From assembly GCF_013170845.1 (NCBI RefSeq), contig NZ_CP033367.1:558001-622000 (forward strand): DNA of 64,000 bases. The letters run 5' to 3'. Positions within the stretch are counted from its first letter, which is position 1; each line of letters starts with the position of its first letter. The position numbers and the translations under genes are program-made. Positions 24,354 to 32,998 of the stretch are shown piece after piece. The notes below the pieces were generated by a model that was not told the origin of the DNA, did no database searches, and saw nothing but the letters and a program-made list of their open reading frames with translations. This stretch comes from Mesorhizobium loti R88b. Lineage in GTDB: Bacteria > Pseudomonadota > Alphaproteobacteria > Rhizobiales > Rhizobiaceae.

Positions 24354-25322
24354 TCAGCCCTCTTTTCTGCGCAGCCTGCCGCCAAGGCCGGCGAAGGTTT
24401 CGCTGCCGATCGAGACGGTGAGCAGGATAACCGCGCCATAGACGATGAGCAGCGCGCCGCTCGACAGGTTTAGCGCCGGCAAAAGACCGGTGAGGATGGT
24501 CAGCACCATGGCGCCGGCGACCGTGCCGAGATAGTGGCCGCTGCCGCCGAGGATTGAGGCGCCACCGATGGCGACCGCAGCGATCGAGGTGAACAGATAG
24601 GCGTCGCCCATGCCGAGATAGGCCTGGCCGGAATAGCCGGTCAAAAGCATGCCGGCGAAGGCGGCGGTGAGGCCCGAGATGACATAGGTGAGGATGGTGG
24701 TGCGCGCGGTCGGCACGCCGGAGAATTCGGCCACCGTGGCGCTGGTGCCGAGCGCATAGAGATGGCGGCCGAACGCCGCCTTGGAGAGCAGCAGCGTCGC
24801 AACGAGAGTCAGCGCCAGCCAGATCGGCGCGATGACCGGAAAGCCACCGATGCGCCCAACCGACAGGAACTGGATCAGGGCCGGAGCGGATGGTGTCGGC
24901 GAGCCGCCGGTCAGCACCAGGATCAGGCCTTGCAGGATGACGTTGGTGGCCAACGTCATGATGATCGGTGGCACACCGAACTGGGCGACGCCGACACCGT
25001 TGATCAGGCCGATGAAGGCGCCGCCGGCGAGCAGCAGCGGCATGACCCAGACCAGCGGGAGATCCTGCCCGCCGCACAGCAGCGCCATGACGATGGCCGC
25101 CGAATTCAGCACCCATGGCACCGACAGGTCGATGCCGCCGCCAATGATGACAAAGGTCTGGCCGAGCGCGACGATGCCGACGAAGGCCGCCAGCACCACG
25201 GTCGAGCGCATGTTGGACACCGACAGGAAACCCGGCGAGAACAGAGCGGTGACCAGGAGCAGCACGACCATGCCGGCATAGGCGAGCACGATCAGCCGGT
25301 TGCGGGAGAGCAAGGCGTTCAT
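24354..25322 (-). CDS. Sugar ABC transporter permease (CUT2), second of pair
   Basis: A 322-aa BPD_transp_2 membrane protein with about nine or ten hydrophobic helices. 'GGGIDLSVPWVLNSAAIVMAL' near residue 58 is a slightly changed form of the CUT2 motif GGxDLSVG. 'AIGGASILGGSGHYLGTVAGAMVLTIL' near 245 is the EAA-like loop. The ATG at 25322 overlaps the stop of the upstream permease by four bases. With the permease at 25319-26350 it probably forms a heterodimer. Confidence 0.87.
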   Translation of the reverse strand: MNALLSRNRLIVLAYAGMVVLLLVTALFSPGFLSVSNMRSTVVLAAFVGIVALGQTFVIIGGGIDLSVPWVLNSAAIVMALLCGGQDLPLVWVMPLLLAGGAFIGLINGVGVAQFGVPPIIMTLATNVILQGLILVLTGGSPTPSAPALIQFLSVGRIGGFPVIAPIWLALTLVATLLLSKAAFGRHLYALGTSATVAEFSGVPTARTTILTYVISGLTAAFAGMLLTGYSGQAYLGMGDAYLFTSIAAVAIGGASILGGSGHYLGTVAGAMVLTILTGLLPALNLSSGALLIVYGAVILLTVSIGSETFAGLGGRLRRKEG

Positions 25323-26350
25323 TGGACGCGGTTCCTTGCGGCTTTTTCGGCGACGGAACTGGCCAGCACCGAGAGCAGCAGGATGACGCCGGATGCGACC
25401 GGCTGCCAGTAGCTCGACACATGCAGCACGAAGACGAGGTTGCCGATCAGGGTCAGCACGAAGGCGCCGATCAGCGTGCCGGCGAGATGGCCCCGGCCGC
25501 CGAACAGGCTGACGCCGCCGATGACCGCCGCCGCAACTGAAGGCAGGATATAGTCCTTGCCGATGGTCGGCGAGCCGGCGCCGGTCTGCGTCACCAGAAA
25601 CAACGCGGCGCTCGCCGCAAACAGGCCGGACAGGCCATAGGTGACGAGATTGACCCTTGTGATCGAGACCCCGGACAGGAAGGCCGACTTTTCGTTGGAG
25701 CCAGTGGCCTGGATGGTGAGGCCGACGCCGGTGGCGCGGAACCACCACCAGAACAGCAGCAGTGCCAGCAGCATCCAGACCGGGCTGGTCAGGCCAAAGA
25801 GCTGCGCAGAGGCGAAGCCGACCCACCAAGAGGGGATGCTGCCGCCATCGGTCGGCAGGATGATCATGGCGACGCCGTTGAGGATCGACCAGGTGGCGAG
25901 CGTGACCAGGAAGGGCTGCAGCTTGAGCAGCGAGATGAGCAGGCCGTTGAGTGCGCCGATCGCGAAGCCAAGCGCGAGAATGATCAGGGTCCAGAGCGCC
26001 ACGGTCGAAGGATCGTCGGTGAAGCGCGTCGCCGCAACCACCGTGCCGAGGCTGATCATGCCGCCGATCGAGAGATCGATGCCGCCACGCACCAGCACAA
26101 TGGTCTGGCCGGTTGCCGCCAGCATCAGCGTCATTGCCGCAGCTGTATCGAGGTTGATCTCATCCAGTGTAAAGACGCCGGACTGCAGGCTGCCGTAGAT
26201 GCCAATGATCAACGCCAGCATCAGGCAGGCGACCAGGAACGGCGCACGGTCGAGCAAGCGGCCACGCCAATCGATGCCCAGTCTGGCTTGCTTCTCTTCA
26301 GCTGGCCTTTGCGCCATCTCCAACGGTCTCTCCGCAGCTGACATCACCAT
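25319..26350 (-). CDS. Sugar ABC transporter permease (CUT2), first of pair
   Basis: A 343-aa membrane protein with an N-terminal cytoplasmic segment of about 35 residues and then about nine hydrophobic helices. 'VRGGIDLSIGGMISLGTVVAA' near residue 86 is the CUT2 signature. 'AAVIGGVSLFGGRGHLAGTLIGAFVL' near 280 is the coupling region. GAGG lies eight bases before an in-frame ATG at 26344, so the true start may be two codons later. It follows the ATPase by a few bases. Confidence 0.87.
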   Translation of the reverse strand: MVMSAAERPLEMAQRPAEEKQARLGIDWRGRLLDRAPFLVACLMLALIIGIYGSLQSGVFTLDEINLDTAAAMTLMLAATGQTIVLVRGGIDLSIGGMISLGTVVAATRFTDDPSTVALWTLIILALGFAIGALNGLLISLLKLQPFLVTLATWSILNGVAMIILPTDGGSIPSWWVGFASAQLFGLTSPVWMLLALLLFWWWFRATGVGLTIQATGSNEKSAFLSGVSITRVNLVTYGLSGLFAASAALFLVTQTGAGSPTIGKDYILPSVAAAVIGGVSLFGGRGHLAGTLIGAFVLTLIGNLVFVLHVSSYWQPVASGVILLLSVLASSVAEKAARNRVQ

Positions 26351-26353
26351 GCC

Positions 26354-27856
26354 TCAGGCCGCCCTGGTTTCAAGCATGGCGGCGCGCAAAATTTCCTCCT
26401 CGGAGATATGATCCCCGTCCAGCGTCGCCGCGATGCGGCCGTTGCGCATGACCATCACACGATCGGCGACATGGACGAGCTCGGGCATGTCGCTGGAATG
26501 GAACAGGATCGCGTAGCCCTTGGCCGCGAGGTCGCGCATCAGCTGAAAGATCTCGCCCTTGGTGCCGACATCGACGCCGCGCGTCGGATCGTAGAGCAGG
26601 AGCACGCGTGCCTGCGTGAGCAGCATCTTGCCGAAGATCACCTTCTGCTGGTTGCCGCCCGACAGCGTGCCGGCAAGCTGCTCCGATGTGCCGGCCTTGA
26701 TGCGCAGGAAGTCGACCATCTCCTTGACCAGCGCCGCTTCCTTTTGCCGGCTCAGCAATCCGTTTTCGCTAAAGCGCTTGATGACCGACAAGGTGAGATT
26801 CTCGCGCACGCTCTTGGTCAGCAGCAGGCCCTGCCCGCGCCGATCCTCGGGCACCAGCGCGATGCCGTCCTTGCCGGTCAGCGCCTGGCGCGGATTGTTG
26901 ATTGAAACCGGCTTGCCCCAGAGTTCAATGTTGCCACTGGCCCTGGTGGCGCCGAACAGCGCCTGGAACAGTTCGCGCTGGCCATGCCCCTGCAGACCAC
27001 CGACGCCCAGCACCTCGCCTTCACGCAGCGCGAAATCGACCTGGGAAAGCCGACTGCCGCTGGAGAAATTCTTGACCCTGAGCGCGACACGGTCGGTCGC
27101 TGTGGTCACCCGTTCGGGGTAGAGCCTGTCGAGATGCCGGCCGATCATCTGGGTGACGATCTCGTTGTCAGACACGGCATTGGCCTCATGCGCGGCAACG
27201 GTGCTGCCATTGCGGAATATGGTCAGCCGGTCGGCGATGGCGCGCACCTCGGCCATGCGGTGTGAGATGAAGATGACCAGCCTGCCTTCGGCCGCCAGTT
27301 GGCGGGTGAGCTTTAGCAGCCACCCGGCTTCCCGCGCCGGCAATGCCGAGGTCGCCTCGTCGAGGATCAGGATGCGCGGATCCTTGGCGAGGCCCTTGGC
27401 GATCTCGACGATCTGGCGTTCAGCTAGGGTCAGCCGCCGCAGTTCCTGTTCGGGGCGCAGCGTCGGGAAATCATATTTTTCCAGCAATGCAAGTGTCTTG
27501 CGGCGCATCTCGCTGCGGTTGACGGTGCGCAGCCACGTTCGCGGTTCGTGGCGAAACCAGATGTTCTGCTCGACGCTCAGATCGGGGATCAGCGACAATT
27601 CCTGGAAGACCGCGGCAATGCCCAACGCCTGGGCAGCGTCCGGATTGGCGGGACGATAGTCCTGGCCATCGACCAGGATCGAGCCGCCGTCATGCTGCAC
27701 AGCGCCAGACAGGATCTGGATGAAGGTGCTCTTGCCCGCGCCATTCTCGCCGAGCAGTGCGTGCACTTCGCCGGCACGGGCACTGAATGTCGCCTCGCTC
27801 AGCGCGACAATGCCGCCATAGCGTTTGGACAGGCCTTTGACGGTGACGAGGTCCAT
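26354..27856 (-). CDS. Sugar ABC transporter ATP-binding protein, two domains
   Basis: A 500-aa tandem ABC ATPase of the RbsA/XylG type. Domain 1 has Walker A 'GENGAGKST' near residue 36, the degenerate signature 'LTLAERQIVEIAK' and Walker B 'ILILDEATS'. Domain 2 has a degenerate P-loop 'GLQGHGQRE' near 275 but a proper signature 'LSGGNQQKVIFGK'. This asymmetry is normal for CUT2 ATPases. The ATG at 27856 was chosen since the conserved sequence begins there; an earlier frame reaches into the intergenic gap. Confidence 0.88.
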   Translation of the reverse strand: MDLVTVKGLSKRYGGIVALSEATFSARAGEVHALLGENGAGKSTFIQILSGAVQHDGGSILVDGQDYRPANPDAAQALGIAAVFQELSLIPDLSVEQNIWFRHEPRTWLRTVNRSEMRRKTLALLEKYDFPTLRPEQELRRLTLAERQIVEIAKGLAKDPRILILDEATSALPAREAGWLLKLTRQLAAEGRLVIFISHRMAEVRAIADRLTIFRNGSTVAAHEANAVSDNEIVTQMIGRHLDRLYPERVTTATDRVALRVKNFSSGSRLSQVDFALREGEVLGVGGLQGHGQRELFQALFGATRASGNIELWGKPVSINNPRQALTGKDGIALVPEDRRGQGLLLTKSVRENLTLSVIKRFSENGLLSRQKEAALVKEMVDFLRIKAGTSEQLAGTLSGGNQQKVIFGKMLLTQARVLLLYDPTRGVDVGTKGEIFQLMRDLAAKGYAILFHSSDMPELVHVADRVMVMRNGRIAATLDGDHISEEEILRAAMLETRAA

Positions 27857-27924
27857 GAATGTGCCTTCGAAAAGCTCTCCCGACATCTTGCGATGCCGGG
27901 AGACAGGGTCGTGGTCAGAAGATG

Positions 27925-28992
27925 TTACTTCGCCCCAGCGGCTTCCGCAGCGGTGATCTCGACCCAATCGGGCGTGATCGGCAGCGTCAGGCCAGGAGCC
28001 TGGTCGGGGAAGGCATTCTCGCCGACCGCGATCTTGATCATCTTGGTGCCCGGATAGAGCTTGGACTCGAAGGGGTCGGTGGTGACGAAGTCACCCTTGA
28101 CCGAGACGGAGCGTTCCGCCGGCTTCTTGCCGGTGTCGAGAATGTCGACCGCCAGCTTGATCGCTTCCGAGGAGAGATAGGCCGGGTTGGAGCCGAGGAT
28201 GCACTTGGCGCCTTGCGTCTGCGCGCAAGTGACGGCCGCGACATTGTAGGAGAAGCCGACGACCGGGACGATCGGCCGGCCGGCATCCTTCAACGCCTGG
28301 ATGGCGCCGGAGCCGTAACCCTGCGTCATGATGCCGTCGATCTTCGGATTGGCGGCAAGCAGCGCCGCGACACCCGACTGTTCAGGCCCAAGCGCGTAAT
28401 TGCCATTGTAGTAACCGACGACCTTGATGTCGGGATACTTGGCCAGCACCTTTTCATAGCCTCCTTGCAGCTGCGCCGAGATCGGTGCGCCGGCAAGGCC
28501 GCGGTCGAGGATGATGTTGCCCTTGCCGCCCAGCTGCGTGGCCATCCACTCGGCCATGACCGAAGGGATACGGTCCCAGTCGGAAGCGACGGCAAAAGCG
28601 CAGGGCTCGGTCACCACCTGGTCAAAGGAGATGACGACGATACCGGCGTCGCAGGCCTTCTTGATGGTCGGGTTCAATGCCGAATCCGAACCGGCATCGA
28701 CGAGGATGGCATCCGGTTTCTGGCGGATGATGTTGTTGAGCGAATTGATCTGCGCCTGGACGGTGTTCTCGACATTCTCGATCTTGAGGTCGACGCGGCC
28801 TTTCAGCGGGCCCTTGTTGACCGATACGGTGGCCACGCGCTCCATCTGCTGGCGCCAGTCATTGCCGACGAAATTGTTGGAGATATAGATGGTGTAGGGC
28901 TTCTTGTCTTCGGCATGGCCGGCCTGCAGGCCCACCGTCATCATGGCGGCTGCAAGCGCTGCAAGGCCGATGTTACGGCTCAATGATTTCAT
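27925..28992 (-). CDS. Sugar ABC transporter binding protein, paralogue A
   Basis: A 355-aa Peripla_BP_4 protein with a signal peptide (about residues 1-27, ending 'LQAGHAED'). The mature part begins 'KKPYTIYISNNFVGNDWRQQ'. It is closely similar over its whole length to the next protein upstream (29053-30117), sharing 'NKGPLKGRVDLKIEN', 'VQAQINSLNNIIRQKP' and 'IKLAVDILDTGKKPA'. GGGAGGAGAAA precedes the ATG. Two successive binding proteins for one set of permeases suggest a widened or divided ligand range. The sugar is unknown. Confidence 0.86.
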   Translation of the reverse strand: MKSLSRNIGLAALAAAMMTVGLQAGHAEDKKPYTIYISNNFVGNDWRQQMERVATVSVNKGPLKGRVDLKIENVENTVQAQINSLNNIIRQKPDAILVDAGSDSALNPTIKKACDAGIVVISFDQVVTEPCAFAVASDWDRIPSVMAEWMATQLGGKGNIILDRGLAGAPISAQLQGGYEKVLAKYPDIKVVGYYNGNYALGPEQSGVAALLAANPKIDGIMTQGYGSGAIQALKDAGRPIVPVVGFSYNVAAVTCAQTQGAKCILGSNPAYLSSEAIKLAVDILDTGKKPAERSVSVKGDFVTTDPFESKLYPGTKMIKIAVGENAFPDQAPGLTLPITPDWVEITAAEAAGAK

Positions 28993-29052
28993 GATTTTTC
29001 TCCTCCCGTTTTGTTTCGAAACAGTGGCGCCAAATACGACGCTTTGCACGCG

Positions 29053-30117
29053 TCAGGTTCCCGAGGCCTCCTTCGGGGTAATCTCGACCCAGCTCGGTGA
29101 CACCGGCAAGGAAAGGCCCGGTGCCAGATCCGGAAATACGGTCTTGCCGAGTTCAATCTTCACCGCCGAGGAATTCGGGGCGTATTTGGCATCGACCATA
29201 TCCGTGGTCAGGCCAGGTGAGTTGAACAGCACGGTGGTGTCGGCCGGCTTCTTGCCGGTGTCGAGTATGTCGACAGCCAGCTTGATCGCCTCGGCCGACA
29301 GCGAGGGCGGATTGGCGCCAAGCCAGCACTTTGCCCCCTTTGTCTGGGCGCAGGTGACGCCGGTACCGTTGAAGGCGGCGGCGACGATCGGCACCATCGG
29401 CCGGTCGGCATTCTGCAGTGCCTTGATCGCGCCGGTGCCGTAGCCCTGCGAAAAGATGCCGTCGACTTCCGGATGGGCGGCAAGCAGGCTGGCGACGCCT
29501 TCCTGTTCCGGGCCGGCGGCATAATTGCCGTTGAAATAGCCGACGATCTCGATGCCCGGATACTTTTTCAGAACGGCGCCGAAATTCTTCTCGAACTGCT
29601 CCGAGATCGGCGCGCCGGCAAGACCACGATCCATTAGCACCTTGCCCTTGCCGCCGAGGATGGAGGCCATCCATTCGGCCTGGTTGTTGGCCATGATGTC
29701 GAAATCGGAATGCATCTTGTAGGCGCATTCGGCCGACACAGTCTGGTCGAAACTGACGACGATGATGCCGGCGTCGCAAGCCTTCTTGATGGTTGGATTG
29801 AGCGCCTCGGCCGACGACGCATCGATGAGGATGGCGGCCGGTTTCTGGCGGATGATGTTGTTCAGCGAATTGATCTGCGCCTGGACGGTACCTTCGGCAT
29901 TTTCGATCTTGAGGTCGACGCGGCCTTTCAGCGGACCCTTGTTGACCGCCACATTGGCAACGCGCTCCATTTGCTGGCGCCAGTCATTGCCGACAAAATT
30001 GTTGGAGAGATAGATGACGTAAGGTTTTTGGGTCGCGGTATGGCCAGGCATCGCACCCATCGAGACTGCGAACCCTGCCAGCGCCACGAAGCAGGCGCTC
30101 AAGCTCCTTAATTTCAT
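29053..30117 (-). CDS. Sugar ABC transporter binding protein, paralogue B
   Basis: A 354-aa periplasmic binding protein, the tandem duplicate of the gene downstream. A signal peptide spans about residues 1-28. The ligand-lobe sequences differ most around 'VSAECAYKMHSDFDIMANNQAEW' compared with 'VTEPCAFAVASDWDRIPSVMAEW' in the other copy, which is where a shift in sugar preference would be expected. Both copies keep two cysteines around 'GVTCAQTKGAKCWLG', a likely disulphide. ACTGGGAGGAAGA precedes the ATG. It is the first gene of the operon and has both operator types upstream. Confidence 0.86.
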   Translation of the reverse strand: MKLRSLSACFVALAGFAVSMGAMPGHTATQKPYVIYLSNNFVGNDWRQQMERVANVAVNKGPLKGRVDLKIENAEGTVQAQINSLNNIIRQKPAAILIDASSAEALNPTIKKACDAGIIVVSFDQTVSAECAYKMHSDFDIMANNQAEWMASILGGKGKVLMDRGLAGAPISEQFEKNFGAVLKKYPGIEIVGYFNGNYAAGPEQEGVASLLAAHPEVDGIFSQGYGTGAIKALQNADRPMVPIVAAAFNGTGVTCAQTKGAKCWLGANPPSLSAEAIKLAVDILDTGKKPADTTVLFNSPGLTTDMVDAKYAPNSSAVKIELGKTVFPDLAPGLSLPVSPSWVEITPKEASGT

Positions 30118-30188
30118 GGTCTTCCTCCCAGTGTTTCCTGTCCAGCCGGTGACGGACTGCGCCATCTTGATCGGATGAAGGTGACAAA

Positions 30189-30217
30189 TTGATACCGGTA
30201 CCAATTGCGAATGTCAA
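30189..30217 (-). promoter_or_regulatory. Promoter with LacI/GntR-type operator over the -10
   Basis: On the minus strand TTGACA (30217-30212), exactly 17 bases, then TATCAA (30194-30189). The palindrome TTGATACCGGTACCAA (30189-30204) covers the -10. The layout is the same as at 36801-36829. It drives the binding-protein B operon. Confidence 0.68.
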
Positions 30218-30315
30218 TTTGACCAGGCTCCCCCCGAGGCTGCGCCCGCGAGCCGAATTCGCCGGATTTCCTCCCTGGCGACTTCTCCCGTGGCCGGCAC
30301 TTCAGCCTAGCTATC

Positions 30316-30328
30316 ATGCTATTATAAT
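30316..30328. promoter_or_regulatory. 13-mer operator ATGCTATTATAAT, site 2
   Basis: An exact copy of the 13-mer at 48659, and the complement of 20938 and 35475. Read towards the binding-protein gene, GTAGACAG precedes TTATAATAGCAT by ten bases, as at 20.9 kb. It is about 100 bases upstream of the -35 at 30217, so it may mark a second promoter or a distant operator. The rest of the gap shows nothing else. Confidence 0.55.
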
Positions 30329-30381
30329 TTTACAGGTCTGTCTACGCGACCCGCATCAGAAAATGCCCGAGCGGGCGCGCC

Positions 30382-31146
30382 TCAGGACAGGTCGTTCGGC
30401 GCGTCGTAGGTGATGCTGAAGATGTCGGCGGGGTGACGGGCAACGGAGAATTCGATGCTGCGCTGGTCCGCCGACTGATAGAGCATCTCCACGGTCAGCA
30501 CCGGGCTGCCGAGCGTGATGCCAAGGTCGGCGGCAACGGCCTCCTCGGCGATTTCGGCACGCACCGTGACGTGCGCCACATCGAGCCGCAGGCCGAGATG
30601 TTTTTGCACCGAACGGAAGATCAGCACATCCGAAAAATCTTCTCGCTTCAGGCGGGCGCCGATGTCTGGCGGAAAGTAAGTGGTAATCTGCGCTTTCCGT
30701 TGTTCACCGATCGCCAGCACGCTGCGCAGGCAATAGCCCGCCTCGTCCTTGCCCATGCCGAAATGGCGCTGCAGCACGGGCGAGACTTCCTTGCGATAGG
30801 ATTTCACCGTCAGTTCAGCGTCCTTGGTGAAGGCCGCCATGTCGGCGAAGTTCTTGAACTTCCAGCTCAGATTGACGGAGGGGCTGCGCGCCGCGACCAC
30901 GGCAGGTTTGGCCGAGCGTTTCCGGATCAGACCGTCGGCCTCAAGGTCACGCAGCGCCTGGCGCACGGTGATCAGGCTGACGCCGAAATGCTCGGCAATG
31001 GTCGCTTCCTTCGGCAGTTCGCCGCCGACGGGGAAGGTGCCGTTGCCGATCGGCTCGCGCAGTATATCGGCAAGCTGGCGGTAAAGCGGGCCATTGGCGC
31101 GACCGAGCGTGCGCCTGGGAAGACTGTCGATGGTAGGATGGTCCAT
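30382..31146 (-). CDS. GntR-family regulator with UTRA ligand domain
   Basis: A 254-aa transcription factor. The winged helix at about residues 18-85 contains 'PLYRQLADILREPIGNGTFPVGGELPKEATIAEHFGVSLITVRQALRDLEADGLIRKR'-like family spacing (key residues are the Leu-Pro-Lys-Glu turn and the Thr-Val-Arg-Gln recognition helix). A UTRA (HutC-type) sensor follows at about 100-245, which in this family binds sugar phosphates, amino acids or organic acids. Its own promoter carries the palindrome at 31170-31187. Related sites occur at five other promoters in the window, so it is probably the master repressor of this catabolic region. Confidence 0.87.
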   Translation of the reverse strand: MDHPTIDSLPRRTLGRANGPLYRQLADILREPIGNGTFPVGGELPKEATIAEHFGVSLITVRQALRDLEADGLIRKRSAKPAVVAARSPSVNLSWKFKNFADMAAFTKDAELTVKSYRKEVSPVLQRHFGMGKDEAGYCLRSVLAIGEQRKAQITTYFPPDIGARLKREDFSDVLIFRSVQKHLGLRLDVAHVTVRAEIAEEAVAADLGITLGSPVLTVEMLYQSADQRSIEFSVARHPADIFSITYDAPNDLS

Positions 31147-31169
31147 GTGCCTCGTCGCGCCTCTTGTCG

Positions 31170-31187
31170 AAGCTTTTATAATAGCTT
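31170..31187. promoter_or_regulatory. Operator variant before gntR (site 3)
   Basis: AAGCTTTTATAATAGCTT, an 18-base palindrome with one mismatched pair, 24 bases upstream of the gntR ATG and downstream of the E2-like gene. Its core GCTATTATAA (minus strand) is shared with the 13-mer sites. Autoregulation is the simplest reading. Confidence 0.6.
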
Positions 31188-31229
31188 CCTGCGCCCGAGG
31201 CTAGGCAAGGTGGACGTCTATCAACCGTC

Positions 31230-31958
31230 TCAGACGAACAGGCGAAGAGGAAGCTCGATAGACGATTTCAGGGCAGCGAGCCATTTGACAGCCATCGCCT
31301 CGTCGACGTTTGCGGCATCCACTGTGAGCAGGCATTCGACATGATCACCCGCCATGTCGAGCGAGACGGTCAGGCGCATGGCGCGGCCGGGCAAGAGGGG
31401 CATCATGACCGGCCGGACCCCGCTGGCCGTAAGCAGCTTTAGGGACACCGCCGCCGGCTTTTCCGTTTCGTCACGGCTGTCGCTCAAAGTCGCAAGTCGC
31501 ATTGCGCGCAGCGATGTCAGGGACATCTCCGGGCTTGTCGCGAACACCGCTTGTCGGCCGGTCAATTCCAGCGCCACGGAGGGGGCGGCACCCTCGGCAA
31601 TCTCGGGGACTTCTGCGAACGCCCGACCTGCCGCACGCAGCAAGATATCCTCGATATCGAAGGTTTTCCCGGTGCTCTCCAGCGCCGCCAGCAACTCTCG
31701 CAATGCACTCAGCGCGACGGACGTGGCAAAGGCTGCGACCCGGGGCGCGGCGAGAGAATGTACCGCAGCCGTGGCCTCGCCAGCCGGCTGGCTGACAGGC
31801 ACTGCGACCACAACGAAACCCAGCACATCGGCCGCCAGGATACGGCCACCCGGGCCACTGCCGCGAAGCGTCCCAAGCGGCAGCGCGCGTTCGCGCGCCA
31901 ACCGGCGGGCATAGGGTGAAACCGCCAGTCGCCGCGCCTGCGCCATCGCCATGTTCAT
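31230..31958 (-). CDS. Degenerate E2-like protein: E3-binding domain plus inactive acyltransferase domain
   Basis: A 242-aa protein resembling the C-terminal two thirds of a 2-oxoacid dehydrogenase E2. A peripheral-subunit-binding motif ('VSPYARRLARERALPLGTLRGSGPGGRILAADV'-type; key residues Ser-Pro-X-Ala-Arg and Gly-Pro-Gly-Gly-Arg-Ile) lies at about residues 12-46. Residues 70-242 follow the catalytic domain. There is no N-terminal lipoyl domain, and the catalytic motif DHRxxDG is changed to Asp-Ala-Ala-Asn-Val-Asp-Glu at residues 214-220, so the active histidine is lost. It overlaps the upstream dehydrogenase gene by four bases. It may be a structural core that docks E3 to the lipoyl-bearing E1 at 32999-35392; this is inference. 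Confidence 0.75.
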   Translation of the reverse strand: MNMAMAQARRLAVSPYARRLARERALPLGTLRGSGPGGRILAADVLGFVVVAVPVSQPAGEATAAVHSLAAPRVAAFATSVALSALRELLAALESTGKTFDIEDILLRAAGRAFAEVPEIAEGAAPSVALELTGRQAVFATSPEMSLTSLRAMRLATLSDSRDETEKPAAVSLKLLTASGVRPVMMPLLPGRAMRLTVSLDMAGDHVECLLTVDAANVDEAMAVKWLAALKSSIELPLRLFV

Positions 31959-32965
31959 TTCAGATACTCTGAGTTGACGCAGTTGGTGAGCCGGCCCTCG
32001 GCGAGATAGGCGTGCACGACCTCGATCGACTTCAGCCGGAGGTCGCGCATCGATGCGGGGCTGTAGAAGGCGGCGTGCGGGGTCACGATCAGGCTATTGG
32101 CGATCCACGGCTCGCGGCGCCGCCATGCCGCCAGCAGCGGATGATCGAGATCGCCGGGTTCGTTCGGCAGCACATCCAGTCCGGCGCCGGCGACGGCACC
32201 CTTGCGCATCGCGGCTTCGAGCGCGTCGAGATCGACGATCGGGCCGCGTGCGGTGTTGATCAGCACAAGGCCGGGCTTGGCGGCGGCGAAGGCGGCTGCG
32301 CCGAGCAGCTTGCGGGTCTCCTCGCTCAGCGGCGTGTGGACACTGACGACATCCGCCCGCCCCATCAATTCACCCAGCGAATGGACCCGCTCGTAGCCGG
32401 TCGACAGGTCGACACCGGATAGAAGATGCGGGTCGTAGAATACCACCTTCATGTCGAAGGCGGCGGCACGGCGTGCGGTGGCGAGCCCGATGCGGCCGAG
32501 GCCGACAATGCCGAAAGTGGCGCCCTTGTGCCGGCGCACCAGCGGCGCCTTGGAGAAATGCCAGCCTTCGGCGCCATTGCCGGAAAGCTCGGGCCCATAG
32601 GCCGAAGTGCCGCGCGTTAGCGCCAGCACCAGGCCGATGGCGTGATCTGCAACTTCGGTCGTGCCATAGTCCGGCACGTTGCAGGTCGGAATTTTCCGCG
32701 CGCCCCAGCCCGCTGTGTCGATATTGTCGAAACCGACACCCGATCGCACGGCAATCCGAGCTTTGGGAAAGGCTGATGGCGCGACGGCGACATTATGGGT
32801 CGGCGAATAGTTGATAACGGCATCGACCGCCTCGCAGATGGCCGGATCGAGTGCCGCCGCCTTGTCGTTGGTCGACCGGGCGAGGATGAATTCGATGTCG
32901 GGATAATGTTCGCGCTCGAGTTCGGCCTCGTCGGCGGCTTGCCAGTTGGCGCACAGGATCTTCAT
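31955..32965 (-). CDS. D-isomer-specific 2-hydroxyacid dehydrogenase (CtBP-like)
   Basis: A 336-aa NAD-dependent dehydrogenase. The Rossmann motif 'GIVGLGRIGLATARRAAAFDMKVVFYDP' begins near residue 150. The catalytic set is Arg in 'NTARGPIVDLDAL' near 237, Glu in 'PNEPGDLDHPL' near 265 and His in 'TPHAAFYSPAS' near 295. It belongs to the C-terminal-binding-protein/phosphoglycerate-dehydrogenase-like group. It lies between the E1-lipoyl gene and the E2-like gene with tight spacing, so it probably interconverts a 2-oxoacid of the pathway with its hydroxyacid. Confidence 0.87.
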   Translation of the reverse strand: MKILCANWQAADEAELEREHYPDIEFILARSTNDKAAALDPAICEAVDAVINYSPTHNVAVAPSAFPKARIAVRSGVGFDNIDTAGWGARKIPTCNVPDYGTTEVADHAIGLVLALTRGTSAYGPELSGNGAEGWHFSKAPLVRRHKGATFGIVGLGRIGLATARRAAAFDMKVVFYDPHLLSGVDLSTGYERVHSLGELMGRADVVSVHTPLSEETRKLLGAAAFAAAKPGLVLINTARGPIVDLDALEAAMRKGAVAGAGLDVLPNEPGDLDHPLLAAWRRREPWIANSLIVTPHAAFYSPASMRDLRLKSIEVVHAYLAEGRLTNCVNSEYLK

Positions 32966-32998
32966 GCCAGCCCTTCGGATTTCACAATCTGGTGGTGG

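Noticed and set aside
22660..24441. 593-codon plus-strand frame across the second permease and lactonase genes
   Set aside because: It crosses two well-supported genes in other frames, has no ribosome site, and shows the composition of a shadow frame.
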